Both the position numbers and the translations under genes were made by a program. A DNA stretch of 64,000 bases, taken from contig NZ_CP030052.1 in assembly GCF_004114975.1 (NCBI RefSeq), positions 917,947 through 981,946 on the forward strand, written 5' to 3'. Position 1 is the first letter of the stretch. Each line of letters opens with the position of its first letter. This DNA comes from Bradyrhizobium guangdongense (GTDB taxonomy: Bacteria; Pseudomonadota; Alphaproteobacteria; Rhizobiales; Xanthobacteraceae). Below, in pieces: positions 8,799 through 17,496 of this stretch. The notes under the pieces were generated by a model, which made no database searches, was not told the DNA's origin, and saw only the letters and a program-made list of their open reading frames with translations.

Positions 8799-10916
8799 AT
8801 GGCCAATACCCTGCATAGTCTCATCGTGCGCGCACCAGCTAACCCAGATTTGATGGTCGCGTTGATGCTTCTTCTGGCGATCGGAATGATGATCATGCCG
8901 ATCCCGATCGTATTGATCGACATGCTGATCGGCTTCAACCTCGGCTTTGCCATACTGCTGCTGATGGTGGCCCTGTATCTCAAGACGCCGCTTGACTTTT
9001 CGTCCTTGCCAGGCGTCATCCTGATCTCGACCGTCTTTCGCCTAGCGCTTACCGTCGCGACGACGCGGTTGATTCTTGCGGAGGGGGATGCCGGCAGCAT
9101 CATACATACATTCGGCGATTTCGTTATATCCGGCAATATCGCTGTTGGCATCGTCATATTCCTCATTGTGACCATGGTGCAATTCATGGTTCTCGCCAAA
9201 GGCGCAGAACGGGTCGCAGAAGTGTCGGCGCGTTTCACGCTCGACGCGCTTCCGGGCAAGCAGATGGCAATCGACGCGGAACTGCGCAACGGGCACATCG
9301 ATCAGAACGAATCTCGCCGTCGGCGAGCGGCGCTGGAGCAAGAGAGCCAACTTCACGGCGCTATGGATGGCGCTATGAAATTTGTGAAGGGCGACGCCAT
9401 CGCCGGGCTCATAGTTATCTGCATTAACATGCTGGGCGGCATCACAATCGGCTTGCTCTCCAAGGGCATGCCCCTGGAGGAGACGCTGCATCAATATACG
9501 ATCCTCACCATAGGTGATGCGCTAATTTCGCAGATCCCGGCTCTGCTGCTGTCAATTACGGCTGCAACCATTGTCACTCGTGTCAATGGTCCTTTGCAGC
9601 TCAATCTGGGTGGCGATATTGTCAGCCAACTGACGGCCAGCACGCAAGCGCTGCGGTTGGCCGCCGGCGTCCTGATTGTGATGGGGCTCGTACCGGGTTT
9701 CCCTTTGCCTCCGTTCATCATGCTGGCCGTACTCTTCGGCGCGGCGAGCTTTGTCAATGTTGGCGTGCAGCGCGCCAAGAACGCCGCCAAGACGGAGGTC
9801 AGTAGCGCCGGTACGCCTCAAGCTCCATCGCAGGGTCAGAAACAGACCTTGCCTGCAGAGGCCCTTCCAATCGCGCTGTTCCTCGCACCAAACCTTGCAG
9901 GTGCAATCGACAAAGAGGAACTCGAGCAGGCAATCGTGCGAATATCGACACTGGTCTCATCTGATCTTGGTATCACAATTCCGCGCATACCAACCAAGAT
10001 AGACCAGCTTTTACCTGAATCGCAATTCAGGGTAGACGTTGAGGGAGTGCCCGTTGGGCGAGATTTTGTGGATCCGACGCAACTCATGCTCAACGACGAC
10101 GTAGCGAATATTGAATTGAGCGGTATCCCCTTTCGGCAAGACGTAGAGACAAATCGGATTTGGATCGAACAACTTCATGCGCCGGCTCTCAAAGCAGCCG
10201 GGATAGGGTATCACCGTCCGAGCGAAGTCGTCGCCTTGCGCGTCCAGTCGACATTGATGCGCTATGCACAGCGCCTGGTGGGCATTCAGGAGACCCGACA
10301 ATTGCTGGGCCGAATGGAGCAGGAATATGCCGATCTGGTGAAGGAGGTGCTGCGCACGATGCCGGTTCCCCGGATCGCCGATGTCCTGCGCCGCTTACTG
10401 GACGAGGGCATCCCAATTCGCAACACTCGCTTGGTCCTGGAGGTGTTGGCAGAATGGAGTGAGCGCGAACAAAATGTTGTGTTGCTTACCGAATATGTTC
10501 GCTCCGGTCTGAAACGGCAGATCTGTCATCGCTATGCCAACGCCCACCGTGTCGTGGCAGCCTTTATCGTAGAGCGCCACACCGAGGATATCGTGCGCGG
10601 TGCGGTGCGCGACACCGCCGTGGGTCCTTATCTCGTTTTGGACGATTGCGATAGCGAGATGCTGCTTTCGCAGTTTCGCAAGATCCATTCGAGCATCGCA
10701 CGCGGTCAGAGCCAACCCGTCATTCTGGGTTCGATGGATATCCGGCGTTTCGTCCGGGGTTTTCTCACCCGCAACGGGATCGACCTTCCTGTTCTTTCGT
10801 ATCAGGATCTCGCTGCGGATTTTACGGTTCAGCCGATTGGATCCGTCAAGCTAGAGGCTTCACAACATAAGACTTCCCCAGGAGAGCGTCGTGACCCGAT
10901 CGCCGCAACCAGCTAA
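8799..10916 (+). CDS. rhcV: RhcV (SctV), T3SS export gate protein
   Basis: The start is taken at ATG 8799 (MANTLHSLIVRAPANPDLM), just after the TPR gene, giving 705 residues; the open extension to 8697 overlaps that gene. The protein belongs to the FHIPEP/FlhA/LcrD family. The first 340 residues hold several membrane helices (ALMLLLAIGMMIMPIPIVLI and others) and the family signature near 150 (ARFTLDALPGKQMAIDAELR). The C-terminal half is the cytoplasmic ring that docks export substrates. The length is normal and no lesion is seen. Confidence 0.96.
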   Translation: MANTLHSLIVRAPANPDLMVALMLLLAIGMMIMPIPIVLIDMLIGFNLGFAILLLMVALYLKTPLDFSSLPGVILISTVFRLALTVATTRLILAEGDAGSIIHTFGDFVISGNIAVGIVIFLIVTMVQFMVLAKGAERVAEVSARFTLDALPGKQMAIDAELRNGHIDQNESRRRRAALEQESQLHGAMDGAMKFVKGDAIAGLIVICINMLGGITIGLLSKGMPLEETLHQYTILTIGDALISQIPALLLSITAATIVTRVNGPLQLNLGGDIVSQLTASTQALRLAAGVLIVMGLVPGFPLPPFIMLAVLFGAASFVNVGVQRAKNAAKTEVSSAGTPQAPSQGQKQTLPAEALPIALFLAPNLAGAIDKEELEQAIVRISTLVSSDLGITIPRIPTKIDQLLPESQFRVDVEGVPVGRDFVDPTQLMLNDDVANIELSGIPFRQDVETNRIWIEQLHAPALKAAGIGYHRPSEVVALRVQSTLMRYAQRLVGIQETRQLLGRMEQEYADLVKEVLRTMPVPRIADVLRRLLDEGIPIRNTRLVLEVLAEWSEREQNVVLLTEYVRSGLKRQICHRYANAHRVVAAFIVERHTEDIVRGAVRDTAVGPYLVLDDCDSEMLLSQFRKIHSSIARGQSQPVILGSMDIRRFVRGFLTRNGIDLPVLSYQDLAADFTVQPIGSVKLEASQHKTSPGERRDPIAATS

Positions 10917-10962
10917 CAAAGGCACAGCAGTGGTCGTGAGATAGCAGTTGAATTTATGTAAA

Positions 10963-11505
10963 ATGAATGTCTGGCGGCGGTTGTTCTCACTTGATCCGAA
11001 GTTATACTCAGCCATCCTCGCTCCGCTTGCCATTCTGCTACTCGGAGGCTGCGCGAGCTCGCCTAAGCCCAGTCCTTCATCGCAGCAAGAGACCGCTCCA
11101 GAACGCTAGGCGACAAGGATATCGATCCTGCTATGCGCGACCGCATTGCCTACGCTCTCCAAGCGGACGCTGACGAGGAGACTTTTCGCGAAACGTTGAA
11201 ACAACAACCGGGCAAGGTCAATGCGGCGATTCCTCTGGCGCGTGCCCTGCTGGTGCGCAAGCGCCCGGATGAGGCGCTTGATGTCCTCGACAAGGTCTTG
11301 CTCGCGGTCCCTGCAGACCTGCGCGCCCTGAATTGCGAAGGGAGTTGTGCTTGACAGTGAAGGACGTCACCGTGAAGCACAAGCGCTATATCGGCAAGCT
11401 CTCGCAACGACCCTCGATAATCCGATGCTGCGCAACAACTTAAAGCTGTCGCTCGTACTTAATGAGAAGGCCAAAACAGGAAGCGCGAGCCTACAGCAGT
11501 TTTAG
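10963..11505 (+). pseudogene. y4yS-like TPR lipoprotein gene broken by two frameshifts
   Basis: Three frames together encode one protein of about 180 residues. The first part (10963-11106) has a lipoprotein signal (ILAPLAILLLGGC) and stops at 11107. The second frame continues from about 11100 (LGDKDIDPAMRDRIAYALQA) through TPR-like sequence (LARALLVRKRPDEALDVLDK) to a stop at 11352. The third resumes near 11340 (GVVLDSEGRHREAQALYRQA) and ends at 11505. It resembles TadD-type TPR lipoproteins. The position after rhcV and the total length match y4yS. Two sequencing errors cannot be excluded, but decay is more likely. Confidence 0.72.
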
Positions 11506-12193
11506 CCGCCCATCAGGGGGCGCAATCTCGCTAGCGCCGTTGCTCGCTAACGATACATTTCCTGCAGGGTTTGGTAGGTTGAGCACGGCTCAGCCTGCAT
11601 CCGCTGGGGTCCTTTTTCGGCTAACGGGTTAGTCGCGAGTCAATGTGCAGATGCTCTCTTATCCCCGAGGCTTGGGATTGCGTGTGCTGGTTCTGACACT
11701 CATGTCTGTCTTCCAGCGACCTAGTGTATGCGATGGAGAGAGCATTTGCTGGTTTTTCTCTACAGCAACGCCGAAGAAACATTACGCACGACGCAAGCAA
11801 TTCGCATTGCTTGTCGCACCGGCCGCCGACGAACAACTTGATGGTATGCTCAGCACGAGGTGGCTCGACATCTCTCCAGATTTGGCGTCTTCGATCGAAA
11901 CGGCCGAAGACACACCATCAGATTCGCTCCTCAAACGGAAATCACTTTGGACCGTTCTGATGGTGGACATTGGCGCACACCGCGACTGGGCTGGAAACCG
12001 GCACGATGACGCGTGGCCCCCATGGCGTCAATCCGCGAATGATTCCTCCTCTCCGGATGCAAATGGAAAGCCCCGGCTCGAAGCCGGGGCTTTTGTTGAG
12101 CTATCATCGCCGCGCAACTCTCATAGACCACGGTGCGGTTGTTACCAGGGATCTCATCCGGTCAAAGCGGTCGGCTTCGACCCGCCGAGGACT
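11506..12193 (+). other. Gene-poor region between y4yS-like pseudogene and nopP
   Basis: No gene is supported. A long plus-strand open frame (11645-12334) runs antisense into the 3' end of nopP, lacks a family and a good ribosome site, and is treated as chance. The stretch does contain a strong terminator hairpin at 12068-12095. Confidence 0.45.
12068..12095 (+). terminator. Intrinsic terminator
   Basis: The stem CCCCGGCT / AGCCGGGG has a 3-nt loop and is followed on the plus strand by CTTTTG. It is a typical Rho-independent hairpin and faces out of the T3SS operon. In the opposite direction it could also stop nopP read-through. Confidence 0.75.
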
Positions 12194-12224
12194 CAACGTA
12201 AGCCGACAATGTCGACTTACGTTG
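12194..12224. repeat. Near-perfect 31-bp palindrome downstream of nopP
   Basis: Arms CAACGTAAG and CTTACGTTG enclose an inner CGACA/TGTCG pair, giving 14 of 15 paired positions around a one-base centre. It lies 40 bp past the nopP stop. It has no T tract, so it may be a protein-binding site or an unusual transcription stop. Confidence 0.6.
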
Positions 12225-12264
12225 CTCCACCGCCCGCCGCGACACGAACGCTTGCAGATCCGCG

Positions 12265-13062
12265 CTACATAAAGTCACCGTCCTCGTCGGAATCTGCTGC
12301 AGCTTCAGTATCACTGTCCGCTTTGGAGAGATAGCGCCGAGAACTAGTTGCACGTTGCCATTCACCATCGCTGTTTAGCTCCCACTTTCCGGACTGGGTG
12401 GGATCGAGCACCATGTCGTCCTCATCCACTTCAACGAACCCCATTGCTTGCGCGCGGGCTTTCGCTTCTGGATTAGCAGGACGCCAATTCACCAACGGTC
12501 GTTCGCCGTCTTGCCGAAGTTGGTGCTCGAGCAGAATATCGCCAGCATTCGTGACAAGCGGATGAGCCACCTGAAAGTCGACAACTGAGGTGACTTCACT
12601 TCTTCCGGGGAACTGGTCTCGCCACCTACCGCTTTCGAACTCAGTCATGCTGAATCCGCGTTCAGTCCTTTGCAGGCCGACGCTCATATTTCCTAACTGG
12701 TAGCTGTAGTATCGGGCGTCCTCGGAATCTCTTCTGACGGCGTACTTCTCGGCAACCTCTACCGTGCGCCTTGCTCTTTCAGATACAAGCTCAGAGTATT
12801 CGTGAGGATTGTTGGCGATTCGATTGATAGCTTCCCCATGATAGTTCCGCGCCTCTCTCCTGAATGTCGCTTGATCGATCTCAACCACGGGTGGCCTTGC
12901 AAGGAGGGCATATTGCGGATGCGAAGATGAGCTGCCGGCCGAATCTTGCAACTGCATTCTAGCGAACGCGTCCGCGAAGTCTTGGCTTTCGCAATTCGAA
13001 TGCTCCGCATCTTGCCGATAATAAGTTTCGTTCTCGGAAAAATTGTTGATTCGACCGTACAT
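12265..13062 (-). CDS. nopP: NopP, T3SS effector
   Basis: The start is ATG 13062 (MYGRINNFSENETYYRQD), giving 265 residues, near the usual 270-280. The open extension to 13221 covers the promoter. NopP is a phosphorylated effector delivered into legume cells; in soybean-nodulating strains variants decide Rj2 compatibility. The Ser-rich N-terminus (DSAGSSSSHPQ) fits an export signal. The centre (VGLQRTERGFSMTEFESGRW) and the stretch GDILLEHQLRQDGERPLVNW match my recollection of the family. The C-terminus is acidic (SDTEAAADSDEDGDFM). It converges on the rhcV operon and has a weak tts box upstream. Confidence 0.85.
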   Translation of the reverse strand: MYGRINNFSENETYYRQDAEHSNCESQDFADAFARMQLQDSAGSSSSHPQYALLARPPVVEIDQATFRREARNYHGEAINRIANNPHEYSELVSERARRTVEVAEKYAVRRDSEDARYYSYQLGNMSVGLQRTERGFSMTEFESGRWRDQFPGRSEVTSVVDFQVAHPLVTNAGDILLEHQLRQDGERPLVNWRPANPEAKARAQAMGFVEVDEDDMVLDPTQSGKWELNSDGEWQRATSSRRYLSKADSDTEAAADSDEDGDFM

Positions 13063-13133
13063 GATGAGCACTCTCCTATGGTTCACATGTCTTGCATTGT
13101 GTCGGGCCGCTGACCAACCCACTCGTAGACCCC

Positions 13134-13156
13134 TAAGCTGTCCATACTCTGACACC
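13134..13156 (-). promoter_or_regulatory. Degenerate TtsI box upstream of nopP
   Basis: On the minus strand the site reads GTCAGAGTATGGACAGCTTA, matching the nopX/nopC boxes at about 14 of 20 positions and keeping both conserved ends. It starts about 75 bp upstream of the nopP ATG. A two-half pattern like the nolB candidate supports it. Confidence 0.55.
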
Positions 13157-13419
13157 AGCCTATAAATGGAAGGGACCTGCTGCTGCGCGGTGCTGGTCAG
13201 CGAGTACAGTTTCGGCGCCATGCCTCGGAACCGGTTGATGAGCGCCGTAACGAACAGGCCTCGCCTCCGCTAGGGCGAGGACCTTCCGAATAGAGTTGCA
13301 TCATCCAAGCTCGCTCCTCCTCAGCATAGGATTAAATCAGACAATTCCCCTCTGACGATGTCGATTCGGGAGAAACAACAGGCTCTAGATCGAGATCTTA
13401 CTTGGCCTGTTTGGATCGT

Positions 13420-14345
13420 GGTCGAGTAGCTCAGCCATTTGGCTTTCGCCCTCACAGATCCGGGCAGGCGGCTTTCCCGCACCCGGCTCTTCCCGAGAGT
13501 AACCCGCGTCATATCCGCGCCTGCGCCCAAGTGCGAGTGATGCCCGGACCGGGCAGACGGAAGTGTGTCGTCAGGGTCTCGAACTCCGACCAGCCCATGC
13601 GCCGACTTTTCTGGCTACGCCGTCTCAGACAGCGCATCCACGTCCGACGCACTTCGCGGTAGAAGCCGTTGAGCGCTGGATAATTGTGCGGCCTGCCGTA
13701 GTAGCCGTAGTGTCCACGCAGAACAGCGGCGAACCACTGGTGCTGCGTGGCCAGTGACTCGTGCATGAGCCGCCAGGCGTCCTGGCGCAACGCCGTCAGC
13801 TTGCGCGTCAGGCGTTTCCCGTCCGTCTTGTGCTTCACCATGAACCGGCCGTCCCGGGTCCGCCCGCAGTAGTGGGTGAAGCCGAGGAAGGCGAAGGTCT
13901 CGGGCCGCCGCTCGCCGCGCCGCTGACGCGAGAGGGCCTCAAACCGGCCAAACTCGATCAGCCGCGTCTTGCCCTCATGAAGCATCAGGCCAAAGCTGGC
14001 CAGCCGCACCTTGAGGGCCAAGAGCATCTCCTGCGCATCCGCCTTACTCTCGAAGCCCATGACGAAGTCGTCGGGCATAGCGCACGGTGCGACCGCGTGC
14101 ATGGCGACGGCGCCATTGGTGGGCCCAGAGATCGAGGACGTAGTGCAGGAAGACGTTGGCGAGGAGCGGGCTGATGCCCGCCCCTTGCGGAGTACCCCTG
14201 TCCGTTTCTTGCTTCTCGCTGCTCTCCAGAACACCGGCCCGCAGCCACAGCCCAATGAGCCGTAGAATGCGAGGATCGGCGATCCTGTGCGCCAGCATCC
14301 GCAACAGCCACTCGTGGTCGACCGAGTCGAAGGAAGCGGCCACAC
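13420..14345 (-). mobile_element. Decayed group II intron (3' part) with broken reverse transcriptase
   Basis: The minus-strand RT fragment begins near 14343 (SFDSVDHEWLLRMLAHRIAD) and ends at 13509. A one-base insertion falls inside the catalytic YADD motif near 14072: the frame reads VRYA, then DDFVMGFE is found one frame over. Domain V of the ribozyme is recognisable at 13489-13457 (GAGCCGGGTGCGGGAAAGCC), so the 3' end is near 13420. The 5' part, including the ribozyme start and the first third of the RT, is missing and is replaced by the serine-recombinase element. It cannot encode an active RT. Confidence 0.8.
13509..14343 (-). pseudogene. Group II intron reverse transcriptase/maturase fragment
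   Basis: Two frames are joined near 14072. The upstream frame (14343 to about 14075) carries RT block sequence ending TPQGAGISPLLANVFLHYVL and YA of the YADD motif. The downstream frame (to 13509) carries DDFVMGFESKADAQEMLLAL, FLGFTHYCGRTRDGRF and the maturase-like end. It lacks the N-terminal RT blocks. The type resembles bacterial/chloroplast-like intron ORFs without an HNH nuclease and differs from the two intact introns in the IS66 element. Confidence 0.78.
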
Positions 14346-14375
14346 ACTACCCATCGCCATGATATCCCAGCTTCG

Positions 14376-14828
14376 GTGACGATCACGCGCAAGCGTCACG
14401 CATTCGAAGGTCAGGCGTTGGCCGTGATCGGCACCATTAGGCGGCGCGGCGTCCGCTATCTCCTCACAGTTCTGCCAGATGGCAGTCGGTCGTTGATTCC
14501 GGCGAGTTGGACCGATTGGAAGGTTGAGCCGCTTGGAGGCACGCCGCCGACCGATGACGCTGTCCACGATCTCGGCAGGCTCGGTGATTTGCTCCACTTG
14601 CGCAAGCTCGTCGACGCTCTTTGCATCGGGGGTGCCGAGTCGGCGCCGTGCAAGGAGAGTCGCCATGCAATTGAACCTGGAGTTTTTCGATCAGCCCGAT
14701 GTTCCACCAAGCGCGCCAGCAGCGTGGGACCAAATCGACGAAGCCGCCCGCATGGCGGCAATCGAGATTCTGGCGCGCCTCATTGCACGCCTGCTCCCGG
14801 ACGACCTGGCGATGGAGGCAAGCGATGA
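14376..14828 (+). CDS. Small protein of serine-recombinase element (DUF5372-like), 3' limit uncertain
   Basis: It starts at GTG 14376 (TITRKRHAFEGQALAVIGTI). The first 75 residues (VRYLLTVLPDGSRSLIPASW, then TDWKVEP) resemble a small conserved protein often found just upstream of large serine recombinases in rhizobia, which I recall as DUF5372. The frame stays open through the next small gene, so the true end may be earlier, near residue 100, or altered by a frameshift. Function is unknown; it is taken as part of the mobile element. Confidence 0.45.
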   Translation: MTITRKRHAFEGQALAVIGTIRRRGVRYLLTVLPDGSRSLIPASWTDWKVEPLGGTPPTDDAVHDLGRLGDLLHLRKLVDALCIGGAESAPCKESRHAIEPGVFRSARCSTKRASSVGPNRRSRPHGGNRDSGAPHCTPAPGRPGDGGKR

Positions 14829-14832
14829 GTGA
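14665..14832 (+). CDS. 55-aa conserved protein of the recombinase element
   Basis: ATG 14665 gives MQLNLEFFDQPDVPPSAPAA and a second helix (AARMAAIEILARLIARLLPD). An AAGGAGAG site lies 5 bp upstream. Its stop overlaps the recombinase start, a coupling typical of this three-gene element type. The role is unknown, perhaps a recombination accessory factor. Confidence 0.55.
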   Translation: MQLNLEFFDQPDVPPSAPAAWDQIDEAARMAAIEILARLIARLLPDDLAMEASDE

Positions 14833-16065
14833 GCGCGTCAAGATTACGTCAAGTCATCTCTCTCGACAGGCTTTCGTCTATCTGCGCCAATCCAGCGCCG
14901 CACAGGTCGAGCACAACCGCGAATCAACCGACCGGCAATATGCGCTTGCCGGCAAAGCGCGTGACCTCGGCTGGCCCGATGAACGCATCATCGTTATCGA
15001 CGAGGATCTTGGCCTCTCCGGTTTGGGCTCGGTGGCGCGTTCGGGCTTTGCCCGCCTCACCGCCGAAGTGGCGCTCGCGCGCGTGGGCCTGGTGCTCGGT
15101 CTCGAAGTCTCGCGGCTCGCGCGCAATAACGCCGAATGGTACCGCCTGATTGATCTGGCCGGATTTACCGACACGCTGATCGGCGATGCCGACGGCATCT
15201 ATCATTCGGCCGTCTTCAACGATCGCCTCTTGTTGAGGCTCAAAGGCACGATGAGCGAAGCCGAACTGCACGTGCTGCGGGCTCGCCTCAACGGCGAATC
15301 CGCAACAAGGCGGCGCGGGGTGAACTGCGCCGCGGGCTGCCGGTCGGCTTCGTCTGGGGCGAGGCTGATGGCGAGGTCCGCTTCCATCCTGACGAAGCTG
15401 TCGTCATCGCCATTCGCAGTGTTTTTGCACGCTTTGCCGAGATGGGATCGGCGCGTCGCGTTTGGCTCTGGTTTCGTTCCGAGGGGCTCACGTTCCCGCT
15501 GCAGCTGCACGCCCGTGCCCAGATCCGTTGGGTCGAGGCAAGCTACACCGCCATCCACCAGGTCTTGACCAATCCCGTCTATGTCGGCGCCTATATCTAT
15601 GGCAAAACGCGTCAAGAGACGATTCTCTTTAGCACTGGTGCCCGCAAGAGGCGGATTCGATTCTTGCCGCGTTCCCAATGGCAGGTTCTCATCCCCGAGC
15701 ATCATCCAGGGTTCATCGACTGGCAGACCTATGAAGCAAATCAGCAACGTCTCGCCGCGAACACGCGACCCCAGCCGCACAAGGGCGGCGGCGCCGTGAG
15801 AGAGGGCAACGCCCTCCTGCAAGGTCTTGTCAGTTGCGGCCATTGCGGCCGCCGCCTGCACACCCACTATCGCGGACGCAATTCTTCGCCAGGTTATCAC
15901 TGTGCTGGCAAAGTGCTGGTCGAGAACCGAGGCGTTTACTGCCTCAATATCGGCGGCGTTCAGGTCGATGACGCCATCACCCGGGCGTTCATTGCCGCGT
16001 TGGAGCCCGCCAAACTGACCGCGACACTCACCGCCGAGAGGGAGGCGACGGGAAGTCTAGTGTAG
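14825..16065 (+). pseudogene. Large serine recombinase, frameshifted and 3'-truncated
   Basis: The N-terminal resolvase domain begins MSERVKITSSHLSRQAFVYL, with the catalytic Ser in VYLRQSSAAQV and the conserved SRLARNNAEWYRLID. A one-base shift near 15290-15297 breaks it; the frame then continues (GFVWGEADGEVRFHPDEAV) through the recombinase domain and the zinc ribbon (GLVSCGHCGRRLHTHYRGR) to a stop at 16063-16065. The coiled-coil C-terminus usual for this family is missing, and unrelated sequence follows. The element is therefore inactive. Confidence 0.82.
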
Positions 16066-16084
16066 TGAACACCTAACTTTCGTG

Positions 16085-17190
16085 CGCTAGTGTCGGGGGC
16101 CGCGTGAGCTGTCGTTGTGTGAGTGAGCAAACTGCTCGTAGATCGAGCTAATCAGCTCAACGGGGATGATATCGAAGCGGTATGGAAATAGCGAATGCTG
16201 CCCAGTCTCCGGGTCAATGGCTTCGAGAAAGTCCGCAACCGAACAAAGTGCTTATGGCGCAAGCGGCTCATTGGCATGGAGGCTGGAAACATGTCTCCGT
16301 TGAACGTGGCGCGAAGCCATGCAAATAACGCGTGCGAAGACGTCGTATTGCGTAAAGCGTCAGGCAACGTGTCTTCGCCGCAATGTTTTTTGAGCTTGCG
16401 CTTATCTACGATACCGCGGTCGACGAGATACTGGGTAAATATTACTCGGCCGATTAGACCTTGAGCGATGCCTCGCTCTAGGTCATCAGCGACGAGGTCC
16501 CGCTCGAGAGCGCTTAGATCGGACAGAAGCCTTTGATCGACGGTATTCTTCCGATTGATGGAATCGTTTCGAAGCCAGAATTGGCCGCTCTCCATTGCGA
16601 GGCGCCCGGCGAGTTCGTCCAGCGCGGTTAGCTCGCTAGCGATGATCTTGAACGTGTGGAGTCGGTTAGCTTCCGCATCGCCTTGTGCAAGCGGCCGGCC
16701 AAAGCCGTTGTAAAGCTCGATTGTGCTCGGGCTGACGATCCACAGGAGGGGCGTGTCGTGCCCATGGCGTCGCCAGCCTCTCAAGCTCGCTCGTCGATCA
16801 CGCGAAGTCAAAGGAACTTGCCGTTCGCACCAGGGACGTCGCGTTACCAACGGCCCCGAGTAGAGCAGTTGTTCAATCGGTTTCCTCTTAAGCACGCAAG
16901 ATGCGCTGAAAGCGCCCTGGCGTTCACCACAAGTCGGCAGCCGACATTTATCGGAAATTGAACGGTGATGGGTTGCGCCGGCTCGCCGCGAACAGAAGCC
17001 CTGCGTCCATTCCGAAGCCGAGCTTTTGAGTGTCTGCCTTTCGCAAGAACCGTTAGTTGCGGGGATACGCAACACCCGATTGTTGCGTTTGGTAGAACAG
17101 GAAATTCCGAGAGCCTCTGCATAACTGATCAGAAATGGCGACTCTGCGCCCCAACGCCTTCTAAGCTGTTGATTTAAAAGGTAGTTCATC
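16085..17190 (-). pseudogene. Adenine-specific DNA methylase (type IIG-like) N-terminal fragment, frameshifted
   Basis: Minus-strand sequence in more than one frame recalls large N-6 adenine DNA methylases. Pieces are LNQQLRRRWGAESPFLISYA near 17185, then LWIVSPSTIELYNGFGRP near 16750, GLIGRVIFTQYLVDRGIVDK near 16450, and, after a frameshift near 16270, FRFDIIPVELISSIYEQF-type sequence (read as PYRFDIIPVELISSIYEQFA) near 16140. The catalytic NPPY domain is absent because the gene stops where recombinase sequence begins. It is probably the relic of a restriction-modification system. Confidence 0.6.
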
Positions 17191-17496
17191 GCTGCGCAGG
17201 TTGCTCGACCTGCTTCGCGAGCGCTAACCGGATCTCTCGGCCGCTCGAGGGACGGAATGAGTGTCACTTCGCTGGGGACATCGCAAGGCGCGGTCGGTCG
17301 CCACAAAGCGCTCGATCATGGGAGGAATCAATTTAGGGGGCTCTGTTGGCGTCGCGCTGCGGTTCCGTGTCAGAATTTCCGCGTTGTCCGGCCTCTAACG
17401 GGGCTATTTCATGCCTGTGATGTCTGGTTGCTAAGACGGTCGCCGGACATCCACACGATGACGAGGTTGGCCGAAGCGTTGAAGGAGGTCTTATCC
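17191..17496 (+). other. Gap before IS630 element
   Basis: About 300 bp with no supported gene. Plus-strand frame 17257-17499 has no family and ends in the IS terminus. Confidence 0.4.

Noticed and set aside
11645..12334. A 229-codon plus-strand open frame
   Set aside because: It runs antisense over the nopP 3' end, spans a terminator and a palindrome, and has no recognisable family or ribosome site.
13761..14174. Plus-strand frames opposite the intron RT
   Set aside because: They are antisense shadows of the reverse transcriptase fragment.
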